From Caballeronia telluris (GTDB lineage Bacteria; Pseudomonadota; Gammaproteobacteria; Burkholderiales; Burkholderiaceae), in the NCBI RefSeq assembly GCF_001544495.1, contig NZ_FCNZ02000017.1, positions 62,001 to 126,000 of the forward strand: a stretch of 64,000 bases of DNA, given 5' to 3'. The translations under genes were made by a program, and so were the position numbers. A model generated the notes under the pieces. It ran no database searches. It worked only from the letters and a program-made list of their open reading frames with translations, and was not told the DNA's origin. This document shows positions 16,232 through 25,263 of this stretch, one piece after another; positions within the stretch are counted from its first letter, which is position 1; every line of letters begins with the position of its first letter.

Positions 16232-17818
16232 ATGAATCATTTCATACACACGATCCGGTTCCGGATCATTCTTTCGTTCGGCATCTGTGGGGCGCTGATG
16301 CTGGTCATCGGCCTTTTCGGGATCGACGCCATTTCCAAACTGCGCGCCGACCTGTCGATCGCCTATTCGGGCAATCTGGTTCCGACGACCCAGCTTTCGA
16401 GAGTCCATATCAGCCAGTCTCAGATTCGCCGCCTGCTTTGGCAACTTCAGGCCACGCAGGATAAGGACATTCCCGAAAAGATCCGAAAGCTCGAAGGCAC
16501 GGTGAATGCAACGTGGGCGAGCTACTACCCGTCCGGCATTACGAGCGACGCCGAACGCGCAGTCGCCGACCGTATCCAGGTCCAACTCGGCAAATTCAAG
16601 CTGTTGGTCGATCAGCAATTGACGCTCGTCGAAAAAGGCGCCTATCAGGAAGCGACCGAATTTCAGCGGAATTCCGTCTTGCCCGCCGGTAACGCACTGG
16701 GCGATCTGCTCGACGAGGACATCGACCTGAACGTCCGCCAGAGCCGTGGATTTGTCGCGGACAGCACCAACACCTCGCGGCAGATGATCTGGATCACGGT
16801 GGCGCTGCTGTGCATGGGCGGGATGTTGATGCTCGGCACCTCGCTGTATCTGTTCGGCGCAATCTCGACGCCGCTGACGCGATCGGTCGGCGTGGCGAAG
16901 GAAATCGCCGACGGGCGTCTGGACGGCCGGATCGTGGTCGACACGCGCGGCGAGTTCGCGCCGCTCCTCGAAGCGATGCAGCGCATGAGCCGGCAACTGG
17001 CCGATACCGTACGTGGCATCCGGGTGTCGAGCGAATCGGTGACGACGGCCGCGCGCGAGATCGCCGCGGGCAATATGGACCTGTCCGCGCGCACGGAGGA
17101 ACAGGCTTCGTCGCTCGAGGAAACGGCCGCGAGCATGACCGAGATCGCGCAGACCGTGAAGCAGAATGCCGACAACGCACGCCAGGCCAATTCGCTCGCC
17201 ACTTCGGCAAGCGGCATGGCCGACGACAGCCATGTCGCGATGCAGGCGATGATGCGCTCGATCGGCAACATCAGCGAGAGTTCCGGGAAGATCGCCGACA
17301 TCACGACGATGATCGAAGGCATTTCGTTCCAGACCAACATTCTGGCGCTCAACGCGGCGGTCGAGGCCGCGCGCGCGGGCGAGCAGGGCCGCGGCTTCGC
17401 CGTGGTGGCGGGCGAAGTGCGGGCGCTGGCGCAACGCTCGTCCGCGGCGGCCAAGGAGATCAAGGACCTGATCGACGCGTCGACCGTGCTGGTCAACGAC
17501 GGCTCCCGACAGGCTGCGGAGGTGGGAACCCTGATGGGGCAGGTGATCCGTGCGATCAAGCAGGTCGCGGATATCGTGGGCGAAATCTCGTCCGCGTCGC
17601 ACGAGCAGAGCCAGGGCATCGATCAGGTGCATCAGGCGATCAGCCAGATCGATTCCGTGACGCAGCAGAACGCGGCACTGGTCGAGCAGGCGGCGGCCGC
17701 GGCGCAATCGCTCGAGGAGCAGGCCGTCAACATGACGGATGCCATCTCGACGTTCCATCTGCCGGTCGGCGATGGCGTCCTGCCCGCAGCGCGCCGGCCG
17801 CTCGCCCTCACATGCTGA
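16232..17818 (+). CDS. Methyl-accepting chemotaxis protein
   Basis: A chemoreceptor of 528 residues from this start; an in-frame ATG at 16199 would give 539. Neither start has a clear ribosome site. TM1 (FRIILSFGICGALMLVIGLFGI) is followed by a periplasmic four-helix-bundle-like domain of about 150 residues and TM2 (MIWITVALLCMGGMLMLG). Then come a HAMP domain and a signalling domain with the hairpin tip NILALNAAVEAARAGEQGRGFAVVAGEVRAL split across 17338-17440. No C-terminal CheR-binding pentapeptide is visible. The stop overlaps the start of the globin-EAL gene by 7 bp, so the two are probably translated together. Confidence 0.92.
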   Translation: MNHFIHTIRFRIILSFGICGALMLVIGLFGIDAISKLRADLSIAYSGNLVPTTQLSRVHISQSQIRRLLWQLQATQDKDIPEKIRKLEGTVNATWASYYPSGITSDAERAVADRIQVQLGKFKLLVDQQLTLVEKGAYQEATEFQRNSVLPAGNALGDLLDEDIDLNVRQSRGFVADSTNTSRQMIWITVALLCMGGMLMLGTSLYLFGAISTPLTRSVGVAKEIADGRLDGRIVVDTRGEFAPLLEAMQRMSRQLADTVRGIRVSSESVTTAAREIAAGNMDLSARTEEQASSLEETAASMTEIAQTVKQNADNARQANSLATSASGMADDSHVAMQAMMRSIGNISESSGKIADITTMIEGISFQTNILALNAAVEAARAGEQGRGFAVVAGEVRALAQRSSAAAKEIKDLIDASTVLVNDGSRQAAEVGTLMGQVIRAIKQVADIVGEISSASHEQSQGIDQVHQAISQIDSVTQQNAALVEQAAAAAQSLEEQAVNMTDAISTFHLPVGDGVLPAARRPLALTC

Positions 17819-19941
17819 AGTACGCTCGATACGCCGCAAACGACGCTCGGGCGGCCGAGGAAAACGCGCAGCTTTACTGCGACGCGAGCGCAGCCACGCT
17901 GTCGGCGCTGCACGACGCCCTGCAAACCCGCGTCGCCGCCATCGTCGAACGACTGCATGTCGAGCTCGCGCGCCTGCCGCGAGCCAAGCGCCTGCTCGAA
18001 GCGCTTACGGTCGACGAGTCGCGGCGCGTGAAGGAGCAGCAGATGCACCATCTGCTCGCGCTGGCAAACGTTCAACTGACGCAGGAAAACCATCGGGACA
18101 TCGCGCATCGGGCGGGGCGCATGCACGCGATCGCGGGGCTCGACCGCGAAGATCTGATCGACGCCTATGCGCTTCTCGCCGACGCGCTGCAACGCGAATT
18201 CGATACCGCGCTGCAGGGAGGAGCGCTCGACGCGCTCATGCGCCGTCTGACGCGCGATCTCGCGTTCCAGATGGAGGCGTACCGGTTCCTGCAGGATGCG
18301 CGCCACGACGTGATCGCCTCGATTGCGCGCGTGACGGCCGAAGTCCGCTGCTACACGGACCTGATCGAAGGCGTCGTCGGCATTCTGGGCGCACACGCCG
18401 AGATCGCGGGCTGCGCGGTCGGCCGTCCCGACGCGCGCGGGCTCTTCCAATTCGAAGCCGTATCCGATCGACGCATCGGCCAATACCTCAGGGATGCCGA
18501 CGCCTTGATCGACGTCGGCGCAGCCAGCGACGATGCAGACGGACAGCCGGACCGGCCGATTATCCACTCGTGGCGCCGCGGCGAGATCGATCGCGTGATC
18601 AACATGGCGACCGACGTCCGGATGACGCCGTTCAGCCCGTTTGCGCTGGCGGCGGGTCTGCGCTCGGCGGCGACCGTCCCGGTGCGGCGCGCGACCCGCG
18701 AGCCGAGGGCGATTCTCATCGTCTATGGCGTGCTTCCCGGCGGCTTCGCGGGCGCGGATCAGGCCGACTTTCTATCGCTCGTGCAGACGATGCTCGAACT
18801 CGTGGTGTGCAGGATCGAACAGCTCGACGGCAGCACGGCGGCGACGCCATATCCCGTGCGGCAGCGGCTGTCGGGCCTGATCCGCTCGGACGGTCTGCGG
18901 ATGCACTACCAGCCGCTGGTCGATCTCAGGACCGGACGGATCGGCGGGGTCGAGGCGCTCGCGCGACTCCAGGACGGCGACGCCACGCTCGCGCCGGGCC
19001 AGTTCCTGGCGAATCTGTCGCACGAAGATCTGTTCGGCCTCTTCACCGGCGGTCTGGATCAGGCGCTGCGGCAACGCAGCGAGTGGCTGCGCGACGGCCT
19101 CGACCTGGGCATCTCGGTCAACCTTCCGCCGGCCGCCTTCACGGACCGGCGCTATGTCGAGACGACCCGCGCGGCGCTGCAAAAATACGGCTGTGTGCCG
19201 AACAAGCTGACGCTCGAGGTTCTGGAGAGCGAAGAGCTGCCGCGCGGCATTCGCATTCTGGACGAAATCGCGAGGTTCAAGTCCCTGGGCGTCGAGTTGG
19301 CGCAGGACGACCTCGGCGTGGGCTACAGCAGCCTGAACCGGCTGCGCGAATTGCCGTTCGATTCGTTCAAGATCGATCGCAGCATCGTCAGGCTCGACGG
19401 TCAGGACAGCCTCGATGCCTTGCGTTTCATCTATCAGTTGACGCGCCTCGGCCATTCGCTCGGGATGTCGGTGACCGTGGAGGGCGTGGAAGAGGAGGAC
19501 CTGATCGAGGCGCTCGTGATCCTCGATGCGGATCGCGCGCAAGGCTATGCGATCGCGCGTCCGATGCCTGCCGAGGCCGTCGCGGGCTGGATACGCGGGC
19601 GGAAGTTGCCTGAGTCGAAGGCGCCGGGCGGAAGGCTGGGCAAGCTTGCGAGGCTCGTGATCTGGGAGGAGAGCGTGCAGCTCAATACGGTGGTCTCTCG
19701 CGAAGCGCGGGCGCTGCTTCACGCTGACAGCTGCGAGGCCGACCACAGCATGAAACAGGCATTGAGCGCGTCATGCCGGGATTGTGCGTATCCGATGTAC
19801 TGCATCGACGACGAAGCGATCCTGCTTGCGTCGCCGTGTGGGACGAAGGCTGGAAGCGAACTGGTCGAACTCGCGTTGGGCGCGGGAATGAAAAGCGAGG
19901 CGTATCTGGCTGCCCGCCGCGAGCTGATCGCGAAGATGTGA
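17812..19941 (+). CDS. Globin-coupled sensor with GAF-like region and EAL c-di-GMP phosphodiesterase
   Basis: A 709-residue cytoplasmic protein. Residues ~20-160 read as a globin-coupled sensor: LQTRVAAIVERLHVEL, then the GRMHAIAGLDREDLIDAY segment, where H105 would be the proximal haem ligand. Residues ~165-345 look GAF-like. The EAL domain (~355-600) keeps VEALARL (E381), SVNLPP, LTLEVLESEE, DDLGVGYSS (D499, D500), FKIDRS, TVEGVE and QGYAIARP, so it should hydrolyse c-di-GMP. There is no GGDEF domain. A ~100-residue C-terminal extension contains C641 and CRDCAYPMYC (C655, C658, C664). The gene overlaps the chemoreceptor stop (ATGCTGA), and an FNR-type promoter lies upstream of the pair. Likely role: oxygen- or NO-gated c-di-GMP breakdown. 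Confidence 0.82.
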   Translation: MLKYARYAANDARAAEENAQLYCDASAATLSALHDALQTRVAAIVERLHVELARLPRAKRLLEALTVDESRRVKEQQMHHLLALANVQLTQENHRDIAHRAGRMHAIAGLDREDLIDAYALLADALQREFDTALQGGALDALMRRLTRDLAFQMEAYRFLQDARHDVIASIARVTAEVRCYTDLIEGVVGILGAHAEIAGCAVGRPDARGLFQFEAVSDRRIGQYLRDADALIDVGAASDDADGQPDRPIIHSWRRGEIDRVINMATDVRMTPFSPFALAAGLRSAATVPVRRATREPRAILIVYGVLPGGFAGADQADFLSLVQTMLELVVCRIEQLDGSTAATPYPVRQRLSGLIRSDGLRMHYQPLVDLRTGRIGGVEALARLQDGDATLAPGQFLANLSHEDLFGLFTGGLDQALRQRSEWLRDGLDLGISVNLPPAAFTDRRYVETTRAALQKYGCVPNKLTLEVLESEELPRGIRILDEIARFKSLGVELAQDDLGVGYSSLNRLRELPFDSFKIDRSIVRLDGQDSLDALRFIYQLTRLGHSLGMSVTVEGVEEEDLIEALVILDADRAQGYAIARPMPAEAVAGWIRGRKLPESKAPGGRLGKLARLVIWEESVQLNTVVSREARALLHADSCEADHSMKQALSASCRDCAYPMYCIDDEAILLASPCGTKAGSELVELALGAGMKSEAYLAARRELIAKM

Positions 19942-19953
19942 ACCGGAAGCGAT

Positions 19954-20020
19954 CCCGGACTTCGGTCCGGGTTGAAAAGCGCCCGACAAAAACAAAAAAG
20001 CCCGCATTGGCGGGCTTTTT
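19954..20020. terminator. UUCG hairpin followed by bidirectional intrinsic terminator
   Basis: A 7-bp stem with a TTCG tetraloop (19954-19971) follows the EAL gene. A second hairpin, AAAAAGCCCGC (19995-20005), ATTG, GCGGGCTTTTT (20010-20020), gives T-runs on both strands. It ends the EAL transcript from the left and the tRNA transcript from the right. Confidence 0.85.
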
Positions 20021-20062
20021 GACGTACTGCGCGAACTACCGGACCTTCATCATTGCTGTGCT

Positions 20063-20149
20063 TGGTGCCCAGGAGAGGACTCGAACCTCCACGGTGTTGC
20101 CACCGCTAGGACCTGAACCTAGTGCGTCTACCAATTCCGCCACCTGGGC
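20063..20149 (-). tRNA. tRNA-Leu (anticodon CAG)
   Basis: Read on the minus strand it starts GCCCAGGTGGCGGAATTGG and ends in an encoded CCA (87 nt). The acceptor stem is GCCCAGG/CCTGGGC and the anticodon arm is CTAGG-TTCAGGT-CCTAG, giving anticodon CAG for CUG codons. It has a class II long variable arm and the T-loop GGTTCGAGTCC. It is the second gene of a tandem pair. Confidence 0.97.
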
Positions 20150-20274
20150 CAAGGGGTACAGCGAGTCCGCTATTCTAGCGGGTTGTGTCTCAATTCACGC
20201 CCATCACATCGATGCGCGTCACAAACGCGTCACAAACAAACGAGCCAACAGAAGGCTACTCTTCCGAAACCATC
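20150..20274. repeat. Spacer between the tRNA-Leu genes with an 11-bp tandem repeat
   Basis: CGCGTCACAAA occurs twice head to tail at 20215-20225 and 20226-20236. A TAGAAT-like -10 on the minus strand lies near 20172-20178, without a good -35, so the downstream tRNA probably relies on readthrough. Confidence 0.5.
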
Positions 20275-20361
20275 TGGTGCCCAAGAGAGGACTCGAACCT
20301 CCACGGTGTTGCCACCGCCAGGACCTGAACCTGGTGCGTCTACCAATTCCGCCACCTGGGC
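20275..20361 (-). tRNA. tRNA-Leu (anticodon CAG), second copy
   Basis: It is near-identical to the neighbouring copy over 87 nt, with encoded CCA. The anticodon arm is CCAGG-TTCAGGT-CCTGG. It differs in compensating pairs of the anticodon stem and has one G-T pair in the acceptor stem. It is the promoter-proximal gene of the pair. Confidence 0.97.
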
Positions 20362-20388
20362 AAGGGTGCGTGTGCAGCAAAGAACGCA

Positions 20389-20416
20389 ATTATATCGTGT
20401 CCAATCGGACTGTCAA
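20389..20416 (-). promoter_or_regulatory. Consensus sigma-70 promoter of the tRNA-Leu pair
   Basis: On the minus strand TTGACA (20411-20416) and TATAAT (20389-20394) are both perfect consensus, with a 16-bp spacer. The start would fall near 20382, about 20 nt before the first tRNA. Confidence 0.92.
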
Positions 20417-20520
20417 GCATTTTGAGACCGCGGGCCGCACGGTCCCGAACGACCGTTGCGCCGGGGCGGCGAGCCTTGCTGCGTGGCCTTGACCGCCTAC
20501 CATGATGGCCCGATGACGGG

Positions 20521-20529
20521 TGTTAGAAT
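20521..20529 (+). promoter_or_regulatory. Extended -10 promoter candidate for rnr
   Basis: TGTTAGAAT is an extended -10 (TGn-TAGAAT). It lies about 110 bp upstream of the TTG start of rnr, and the frame upstream is closed by a TAG here. No convincing -35 is seen. Confidence 0.5.
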
Positions 20530-20640
20530 GACTCGCAAACATGGCGCGCCGATATCAGTCAGTCAGACAGGGCCGCTCAGGCCCGGCCAGCCATCCCGCT
20601 GCCAGAACCAGTCCAACGAGAAGAAATCATCGATAAGCCC

Positions 20641-23109
20641 TTGAGCAAATATCCGTATCCGATCCCGAGCCGCGAAGAAATTCTCGGCGTGTTGCGCACG
20701 AGCGAAACGCCGCTCGCCGCGAACGACATCGCCGAAGCGCTGTCGATCAAGCGCCAGGAGCGCGAAGGATTTTTCAAGCGACTGGGCGCCATGGAGCGCG
20801 ACGGGCAAATCCGCCTCGACAAGCGCGGTCACTATCAGCTCACTCATCCGTCGAATTTCGTGGCGGGCCGCGTGCAGGGCCATCGCGACGGCTTCGGCTT
20901 CCTGATTCGCGACGACGGCCAGGACGATCTCTTCCTGCCCAACGGCGAAATGCAGAAGGTGATGCACAACGACCGCGTGCTCGCGCGCATCGTCGGCTAT
21001 GACCGGCGCGGGCGGCCGGAAGGGCACATCGTCGAAGTGACGGACCGCGCGAACAAACGCATCATCGGCCGGCTCATCAACGAGAACGGCGCGCTCATCC
21101 TCGTGCCGGAAGACAAGCGCATCGGCCACGACATCCTCATCACGCAAAACGCGAAGAAGGCGAAAGTCGGGCAGGTGGTGTCGGTGGAACTCACCGATTT
21201 CCCGAGCCGCCATTCGCAGCCGATTGGCCGCGTGGTCGAAGTGATCGGCGATATCGACGATCCGGGCATGGAGATCGAAATCGCGGTGCGCAAGTACGGC
21301 GTGCCGCACGAATTCAGCGATGCCGCGCTCGCCATCGCCGCGAAGCTGCCCGACGAAGTGCGTCCCGCGGACATCCGCCATCGCGTGGATCTGCGCGACG
21401 TGCCGCTCGTGACGATCGACGGCGAAGACGCCCGCGACTTCGACGACGCCGTCTATTGCGAACCGATGGCCGTCGGCCGCGGCTCGGGTTATCGCCTGCT
21501 GGTGGCGATCGCGGACGTCTCGCATTACGTGCGCCCGAACGAGGCGCTCGACGTCGATGCGCTCGACCGCAGCACGTCGGTGTATTTCCCGCGCCGCGTG
21601 ATCCCGATGCTGCCGGAGAAGCTCTCGAACGGGTTGTGTTCGTTGAATCCGCAGGTGGACCGCTGCGTGCTCGTCTGCGACATGGTCATCACCGCGCGCG
21701 GCGAGATCAAGGCGTACCAGTTCTATCCGGCCGTGATGCACTCGGCGGCGCGTCTCACGTACACCGAAGTCGCGGCCGTGCTGACCAACACGAAGGGACC
21801 GGAAGCGGCCCGTCGCGCCGATCTGCTGCCGCACCTGCAGAATCTCTACGGCGTCTACAAGTCGCTGCACGCTGCGCGCCAGAAGCGCGGCGCAATCGAC
21901 TTCGACACGACCGAGACGTATATCGTCGTCAATGCGCAGGGCAAGATCGAGCAGATTGTGCCGCGTCATCGCAACGACGCGCATCGGCTGATCGAGGAAT
22001 GCATGCTCGCGGCGAACGTCTGCGCCGCCGATTTCCTGAAGCGCAACAAGCATCCGGGGCTCTATCGCGTGCACGCGGGCCCGACGCCGGAAAAGCTCGA
22101 AAACCTGCGCGCGTTCCTGCGCGGCGTCGGTCTCACGCTCACGGGCGGCGAGAAACCGCACGCAAGCGATTACGCCGCGCTGATGGCGCAGATCCGCGAC
22201 CGGCCCGACGCGCAAATGCTCCAGTCGATGGTGCTGCGCTCGATGCAGCAGGCCGTCTACAGTCCGGACAACATCGGTCACTTCGGTCTCGCTTACGAGG
22301 CGTACGCGCACTTCACGAGCCCGATTCGCCGCTATCCCGATCTGCTCACGCACCGCGCGATCTACGCGATCCTGCAGGGCAAGAAGTACCAGCCGTCGAT
22401 CGGCCACGAGATTTCGCTCAGCACGGGCCTCACGAAAGCCGCGCGCGAAATGCACAAAGCCGATGACGACTCGCGCGGCCGCTCGCGCAACAACGTCGCA
22501 ATCTGGGAAGAACTGGGCCTGCATTGCTCGTCGAACGAGCGGCGCGCCGACGAAGCCTCGCGCGACGTCGAAGCGTGGCTCAAGTGCTATTTCATGCGCG
22601 ACAAGCTCGGCGAGGAATACGGCGGGATGGTGAACGGCGTAACGTCGTTCGGCATCTTCGTGCAGCTCGATTCGCTCTTTATCGAAGGGCTCGTGCATGT
22701 GACCGAACTCGGCTCGGACTACTTCCAGTACGACGAGATCAAGAACGAACTGCGCGGCGAGCGCACCGGCATCCGCTACCGGATGTCGGATCGCGTGCGC
22801 GTGCAGGTGAGCCGCGTCGATCTGGACTCGCGCAAGATCGACTTCCGGCTCGTGCGCGACACGCCGGTGAAGCCGCCCTCGGGACGCATCGCACCGGGCG
22901 CACCCGAGCACGCGGCAAGCGCTGCGTTGGCCGGACCGCGCGTGCGGCCGTTCTCCGGCGACGACGAGACGCCCAGCACGCGGCGGCGCGGCGGCAGCAA
23001 GCGCGGCTCGGCTGCGCTCGCGGCGACCAAGGACGCAGGCGCGGCGCGCAAGCACGGCGCGGCGCCGAAGCCTGCGTCACCGGGCCGGGCGGCGCGCAAG
23101 AAGCGCTGA
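20641..23109 (+). CDS. rnr: Ribonuclease R
   Basis: This 3'-5' processive exoribonuclease degrades structured RNA. It has 822 residues. An N-terminal winged helix (RTSETPLAANDIAEALSIKRQEREGFFKRL) is followed by cold-shock domains (FVAGRVQGHRDGFGFLIRDDG), the RNB catalytic domain with the acidic motif TIDGEDARDFDDAVY, and YAHFTSPIRRYPDLLTHR. A C-terminal S1 domain (GGMVNGVTSFGIFVQLDS) comes before an Arg/Lys/Ala-rich tail of ~80 residues. The start is TTG at 20641: no earlier ATG exists before an in-frame stop, and MSKYPYPIPSREE is a plausible N terminus. The ribosome site is weak. Confidence 0.95.
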   Translation: MSKYPYPIPSREEILGVLRTSETPLAANDIAEALSIKRQEREGFFKRLGAMERDGQIRLDKRGHYQLTHPSNFVAGRVQGHRDGFGFLIRDDGQDDLFLPNGEMQKVMHNDRVLARIVGYDRRGRPEGHIVEVTDRANKRIIGRLINENGALILVPEDKRIGHDILITQNAKKAKVGQVVSVELTDFPSRHSQPIGRVVEVIGDIDDPGMEIEIAVRKYGVPHEFSDAALAIAAKLPDEVRPADIRHRVDLRDVPLVTIDGEDARDFDDAVYCEPMAVGRGSGYRLLVAIADVSHYVRPNEALDVDALDRSTSVYFPRRVIPMLPEKLSNGLCSLNPQVDRCVLVCDMVITARGEIKAYQFYPAVMHSAARLTYTEVAAVLTNTKGPEAARRADLLPHLQNLYGVYKSLHAARQKRGAIDFDTTETYIVVNAQGKIEQIVPRHRNDAHRLIEECMLAANVCAADFLKRNKHPGLYRVHAGPTPEKLENLRAFLRGVGLTLTGGEKPHASDYAALMAQIRDRPDAQMLQSMVLRSMQQAVYSPDNIGHFGLAYEAYAHFTSPIRRYPDLLTHRAIYAILQGKKYQPSIGHEISLSTGLTKAAREMHKADDDSRGRSRNNVAIWEELGLHCSSNERRADEASRDVEAWLKCYFMRDKLGEEYGGMVNGVTSFGIFVQLDSLFIEGLVHVTELGSDYFQYDEIKNELRGERTGIRYRMSDRVRVQVSRVDLDSRKIDFRLVRDTPVKPPSGRIAPGAPEHAASAALAGPRVRPFSGDDETPSTRRRGGSKRGSAALAATKDAGAARKHGAAPKPASPGRAARKKR

Positions 23110-23152
23110 CGCGCCGATACGTTTCCGGCCTCGCGCGTCATCAACGATACGG

Positions 23153-23194
23153 CGCGGCCCGATGTGCGAACAGCGCGTCGGGCCGCGTTTTGAT
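23153..23194 (+). terminator. Hairpin terminator after rnr
   Basis: CGCGGCCCGA (23153-23162) pairs perfectly with 23178-23187 around a 15-nt loop and is followed by TTTTGATTTTTTA. It separates rnr from rlmB. Confidence 0.75.
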
Positions 23195-23220
23195 TTTTTA
23201 TTCAAAGGTTTGGGTGAGTC

Positions 23221-23964
23221 ATGTCACGTCTCAAGGTTCTCTACGGTTTTCACGCGGTCACCGCGCGCCTTCGGGCAGATGCATCGACGATCGAGGAAGT
23301 GTTGTACGACCCCTCGCGCAAGGATCGCCGCATGACGGACTTCCTGCGCACCGCGAAGGAAGCCGGCGTGCGTCTGATCGCCGCCGATGAATCGCGTCTG
23401 TGGGGCCTCGCGGGCAACGTCGGGCATCAGGGTGTCGTCGCGCGCGCGAACGACATGCCGCTCGCGCAGAATCTCGCCGAGTTGCTCGACGGCGTCTCGG
23501 GCACGCCGCTTCTGCTCGTGCTCGACGGCGTCACCGATCCGCACAACCTCGGCGCGTGCCTGCGCGTCGCCGATGCGGCGGGCGCACATGCGGTGATTGC
23601 GCCGCGCGACCGCTCGGCGGGCCTGAACGCGACGGCGGCGAAAGTCGCGAGCGGCGCCGCCGAGACCGTGCCGTACATCACCGTGACGAACCTGGCGCGG
23701 GCGCTGCGCGAACTGAAGGACGCGGGCGTGTGGGTGGTCGGCACGGCGGGCGAAGCGAGCGCGAGCCTCTACGACACGAAGCTCGACGGTCCGATCGCGA
23801 TCGTGGTCGGCGCGGAAGGCGAGGGCATGCGCCGCCTCACGCGCGAAACCTGCGACGAGATCATGAACATTCCGATGGCGGGGACGGTCGAGAGTCTGAA
23901 TGTGTCGGTGGCGAGCGGCGTGTGTCTGTTCGAAGCGGTGCGGCAGCGGTCGGTGAAGAAATAA
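23221..23964 (+). CDS. rlmB: 23S rRNA (guanosine-2251-2'-O)-methyltransferase RlmB
   Basis: A SPOUT methyltransferase that modifies G2251 in the peptidyl-transferase P-loop of 23S rRNA. The 247-residue protein has an N-terminal substrate-binding domain beginning [14 protein letters not shown], then the three SpoU motifs: [27 protein letters not shown] and [15 protein letters not shown], which form the knotted SAM site. It follows rnr, as in many proteobacteria. Confidence 0.96.
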   Translation: MSRLKVLYGFHAVTARLRADASTIEEVLYDPSRKDRRMTDFLRTAKEAGVRLIAADESRLWGLAGNVGHQGVVARANDMPLAQNLAELLDGVSGTPLLLVLDGVTDPHNLGACLRVADAAGAHAVIAPRDRSAGLNATAAKVASGAAETVPYITVTNLARALRELKDAGVWVVGTAGEASASLYDTKLDGPIAIVVGAEGEGMRRLTRETCDEIMNIPMAGTVESLNVSVASGVCLFEAVRQRSVKK

Positions 23965-23971
23965 CGCATCG

Positions 23972-24799
23972 ATGACGTTCCGTTTCGCCGCCGCCGCGCT
24001 CCTTTGCGCGTTCCTTTGTGCCTGCACCGTGACCCGAATCGACCGCGGCAGCTACATCGCCGACACGAGCCATCACGCGACGAGCGCCGACTCCCGCGTG
24101 CGCTTTCTCGTCATGCACTACACGGAGATCGGCGAGGCGGGATCGATCGAAGTCCTGACCGGCCCGGACGTCAGCGTGCATTACGTCGTGCCGGACGCGC
24201 CGGCGGCCGAAAAGGGCGAGCCCGTGATCTACCAGCTCGTGCCCGAGGAAAAGCGCGCGTGGCACGCGGGCGTCAGCGAATGGCAGGGCACGACGGAACT
24301 GAACGCGGCGTCGATCGGCATCGAGAACGTGAACCTTGGTCCGCTCGATACGCCCGAAGGCCGCACCTGGCAGCCTTATCCGGGCGCGCAGGTCGACGCG
24401 CTCGTGCGACTGTCGAAAGACATCGTCACGCGCTATCGCATTCCGCCGACGCGGGTCGTCGGCCATAGCGACATCGCGCCGCAACGCAAGATCGATCCCG
24501 GCCCGCTCTTTCCGTGGCGCACGCTGTACGAGGCGGGCGTCGGCGCGTGGCCGGACGAGGCCGACGTCGCGCGCCATCTCGCCGGTCGCGATCCCAAGGC
24601 GCCGACGGACGTCAAGGCGCTGCAGGACAAGCTGCATCGCTACGGCTACGCGGTAGCGACCGACGGCCTCCTCGACGACAAGACGCGTCACGTCATCAGC
24701 GCATTCCAGATGCATTTCCGCCCGCGCGACTACGCCGGCGACGCGGACGCCGAAAGCGACGCCATCGCCGCCGCGCTGCTCGACAAATACTTCCGCTAA
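23972..24799 (+). CDS. Lipoprotein N-acetylmuramoyl-L-alanine amidase (AmiD/AmpD-like)
   Basis: A 275-residue peptidoglycan amidase. The signal peptide ends in the lipobox LCAC (C18 lipidated). The amidase-2 domain has the zinc ligand H49 in FLVMHYTEIG, the DVSVHYVV segment, SIGIENVN and the second ligand site VVGHSDIAPQRKIDPGPLFPW. A C-terminal peptidoglycan-binding repeat (VKALQDKLHRYGYAVATDGLLDD region) completes the AmiD layout. It would sit in the outer membrane and trim muropeptides. The start lies 7 bp after the rlmB stop. Confidence 0.9.
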   Translation: MTFRFAAAALLCAFLCACTVTRIDRGSYIADTSHHATSADSRVRFLVMHYTEIGEAGSIEVLTGPDVSVHYVVPDAPAAEKGEPVIYQLVPEEKRAWHAGVSEWQGTTELNAASIGIENVNLGPLDTPEGRTWQPYPGAQVDALVRLSKDIVTRYRIPPTRVVGHSDIAPQRKIDPGPLFPWRTLYEAGVGAWPDEADVARHLAGRDPKAPTDVKALQDKLHRYGYAVATDGLLDDKTRHVISAFQMHFRPRDYAGDADAESDAIAAALLDKYFR

Positions 24800-24808
24800 A
24801 GCCACGCC

Positions 24809-25201
24809 ATGTCCGACTATTTTCTGCCGCTGCGCGCGGTACACATGACCTTCGCGGCACTGAGCATCGCGAGTTTTTTCGTGCGCTGGCTCTGGATGCT
24901 GCTCGACTCGCCGCTCCTTCACAAGCGCGTCACCAAAATCGCCCCGCATGTCGTCGATACCGCGTTGCTGCTGAGCGCAATCGCGCTCGTCGCGATCATC
25001 GGGTTCGGTGCGAACGCGGCCTGGCTCTCGGCGAAAATCGCGGGGCTCGTCGTCTATATCGTGCTCGGGACGCTCGCGCTCAAGCGCGGCCGCACGAAGG
25101 CCGTGCGCGCGTTCACCGGCGTGCTTGCGCTCGCCACTTTCGCCTTCATCGCGTCGGTCGCGCGCTCGCACGATCCGCTCGGTTTCCTGCGCATGCTTTG
25201 A
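24809..25201 (+). CDS. SirB2 family membrane protein
   Basis: A 130-residue inner-membrane protein with four hydrophobic helices (near residues 10-30, 48-65, 70-90 and 105-120). The N-terminal motif YFLPLRAVHMTFAALSIASFFVRWLWML and the LHKRVTKIAPHVVDTALLLSA segment are characteristic of SirB2. The family's role is unclear; the name derives from a Salmonella invasion-regulation locus. It follows the amidase by 9 bp, probably in the same transcript. Confidence 0.9.
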   Translation: MSDYFLPLRAVHMTFAALSIASFFVRWLWMLLDSPLLHKRVTKIAPHVVDTALLLSAIALVAIIGFGANAAWLSAKIAGLVVYIVLGTLALKRGRTKAVRAFTGVLALATFAFIASVARSHDPLGFLRML

Positions 25202-25263
25202 GCGGCGTCGCACCACGGCTCGTCCGTTAAAATCACGCTTTCCCCTCTCGCAGTCCCACTTCC

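Noticed and set aside
20063-20361. tRNA-Leu genes as an integration (att) site
   Set aside because: No integrase, no partial tRNA repeat and no foreign genes nearby.
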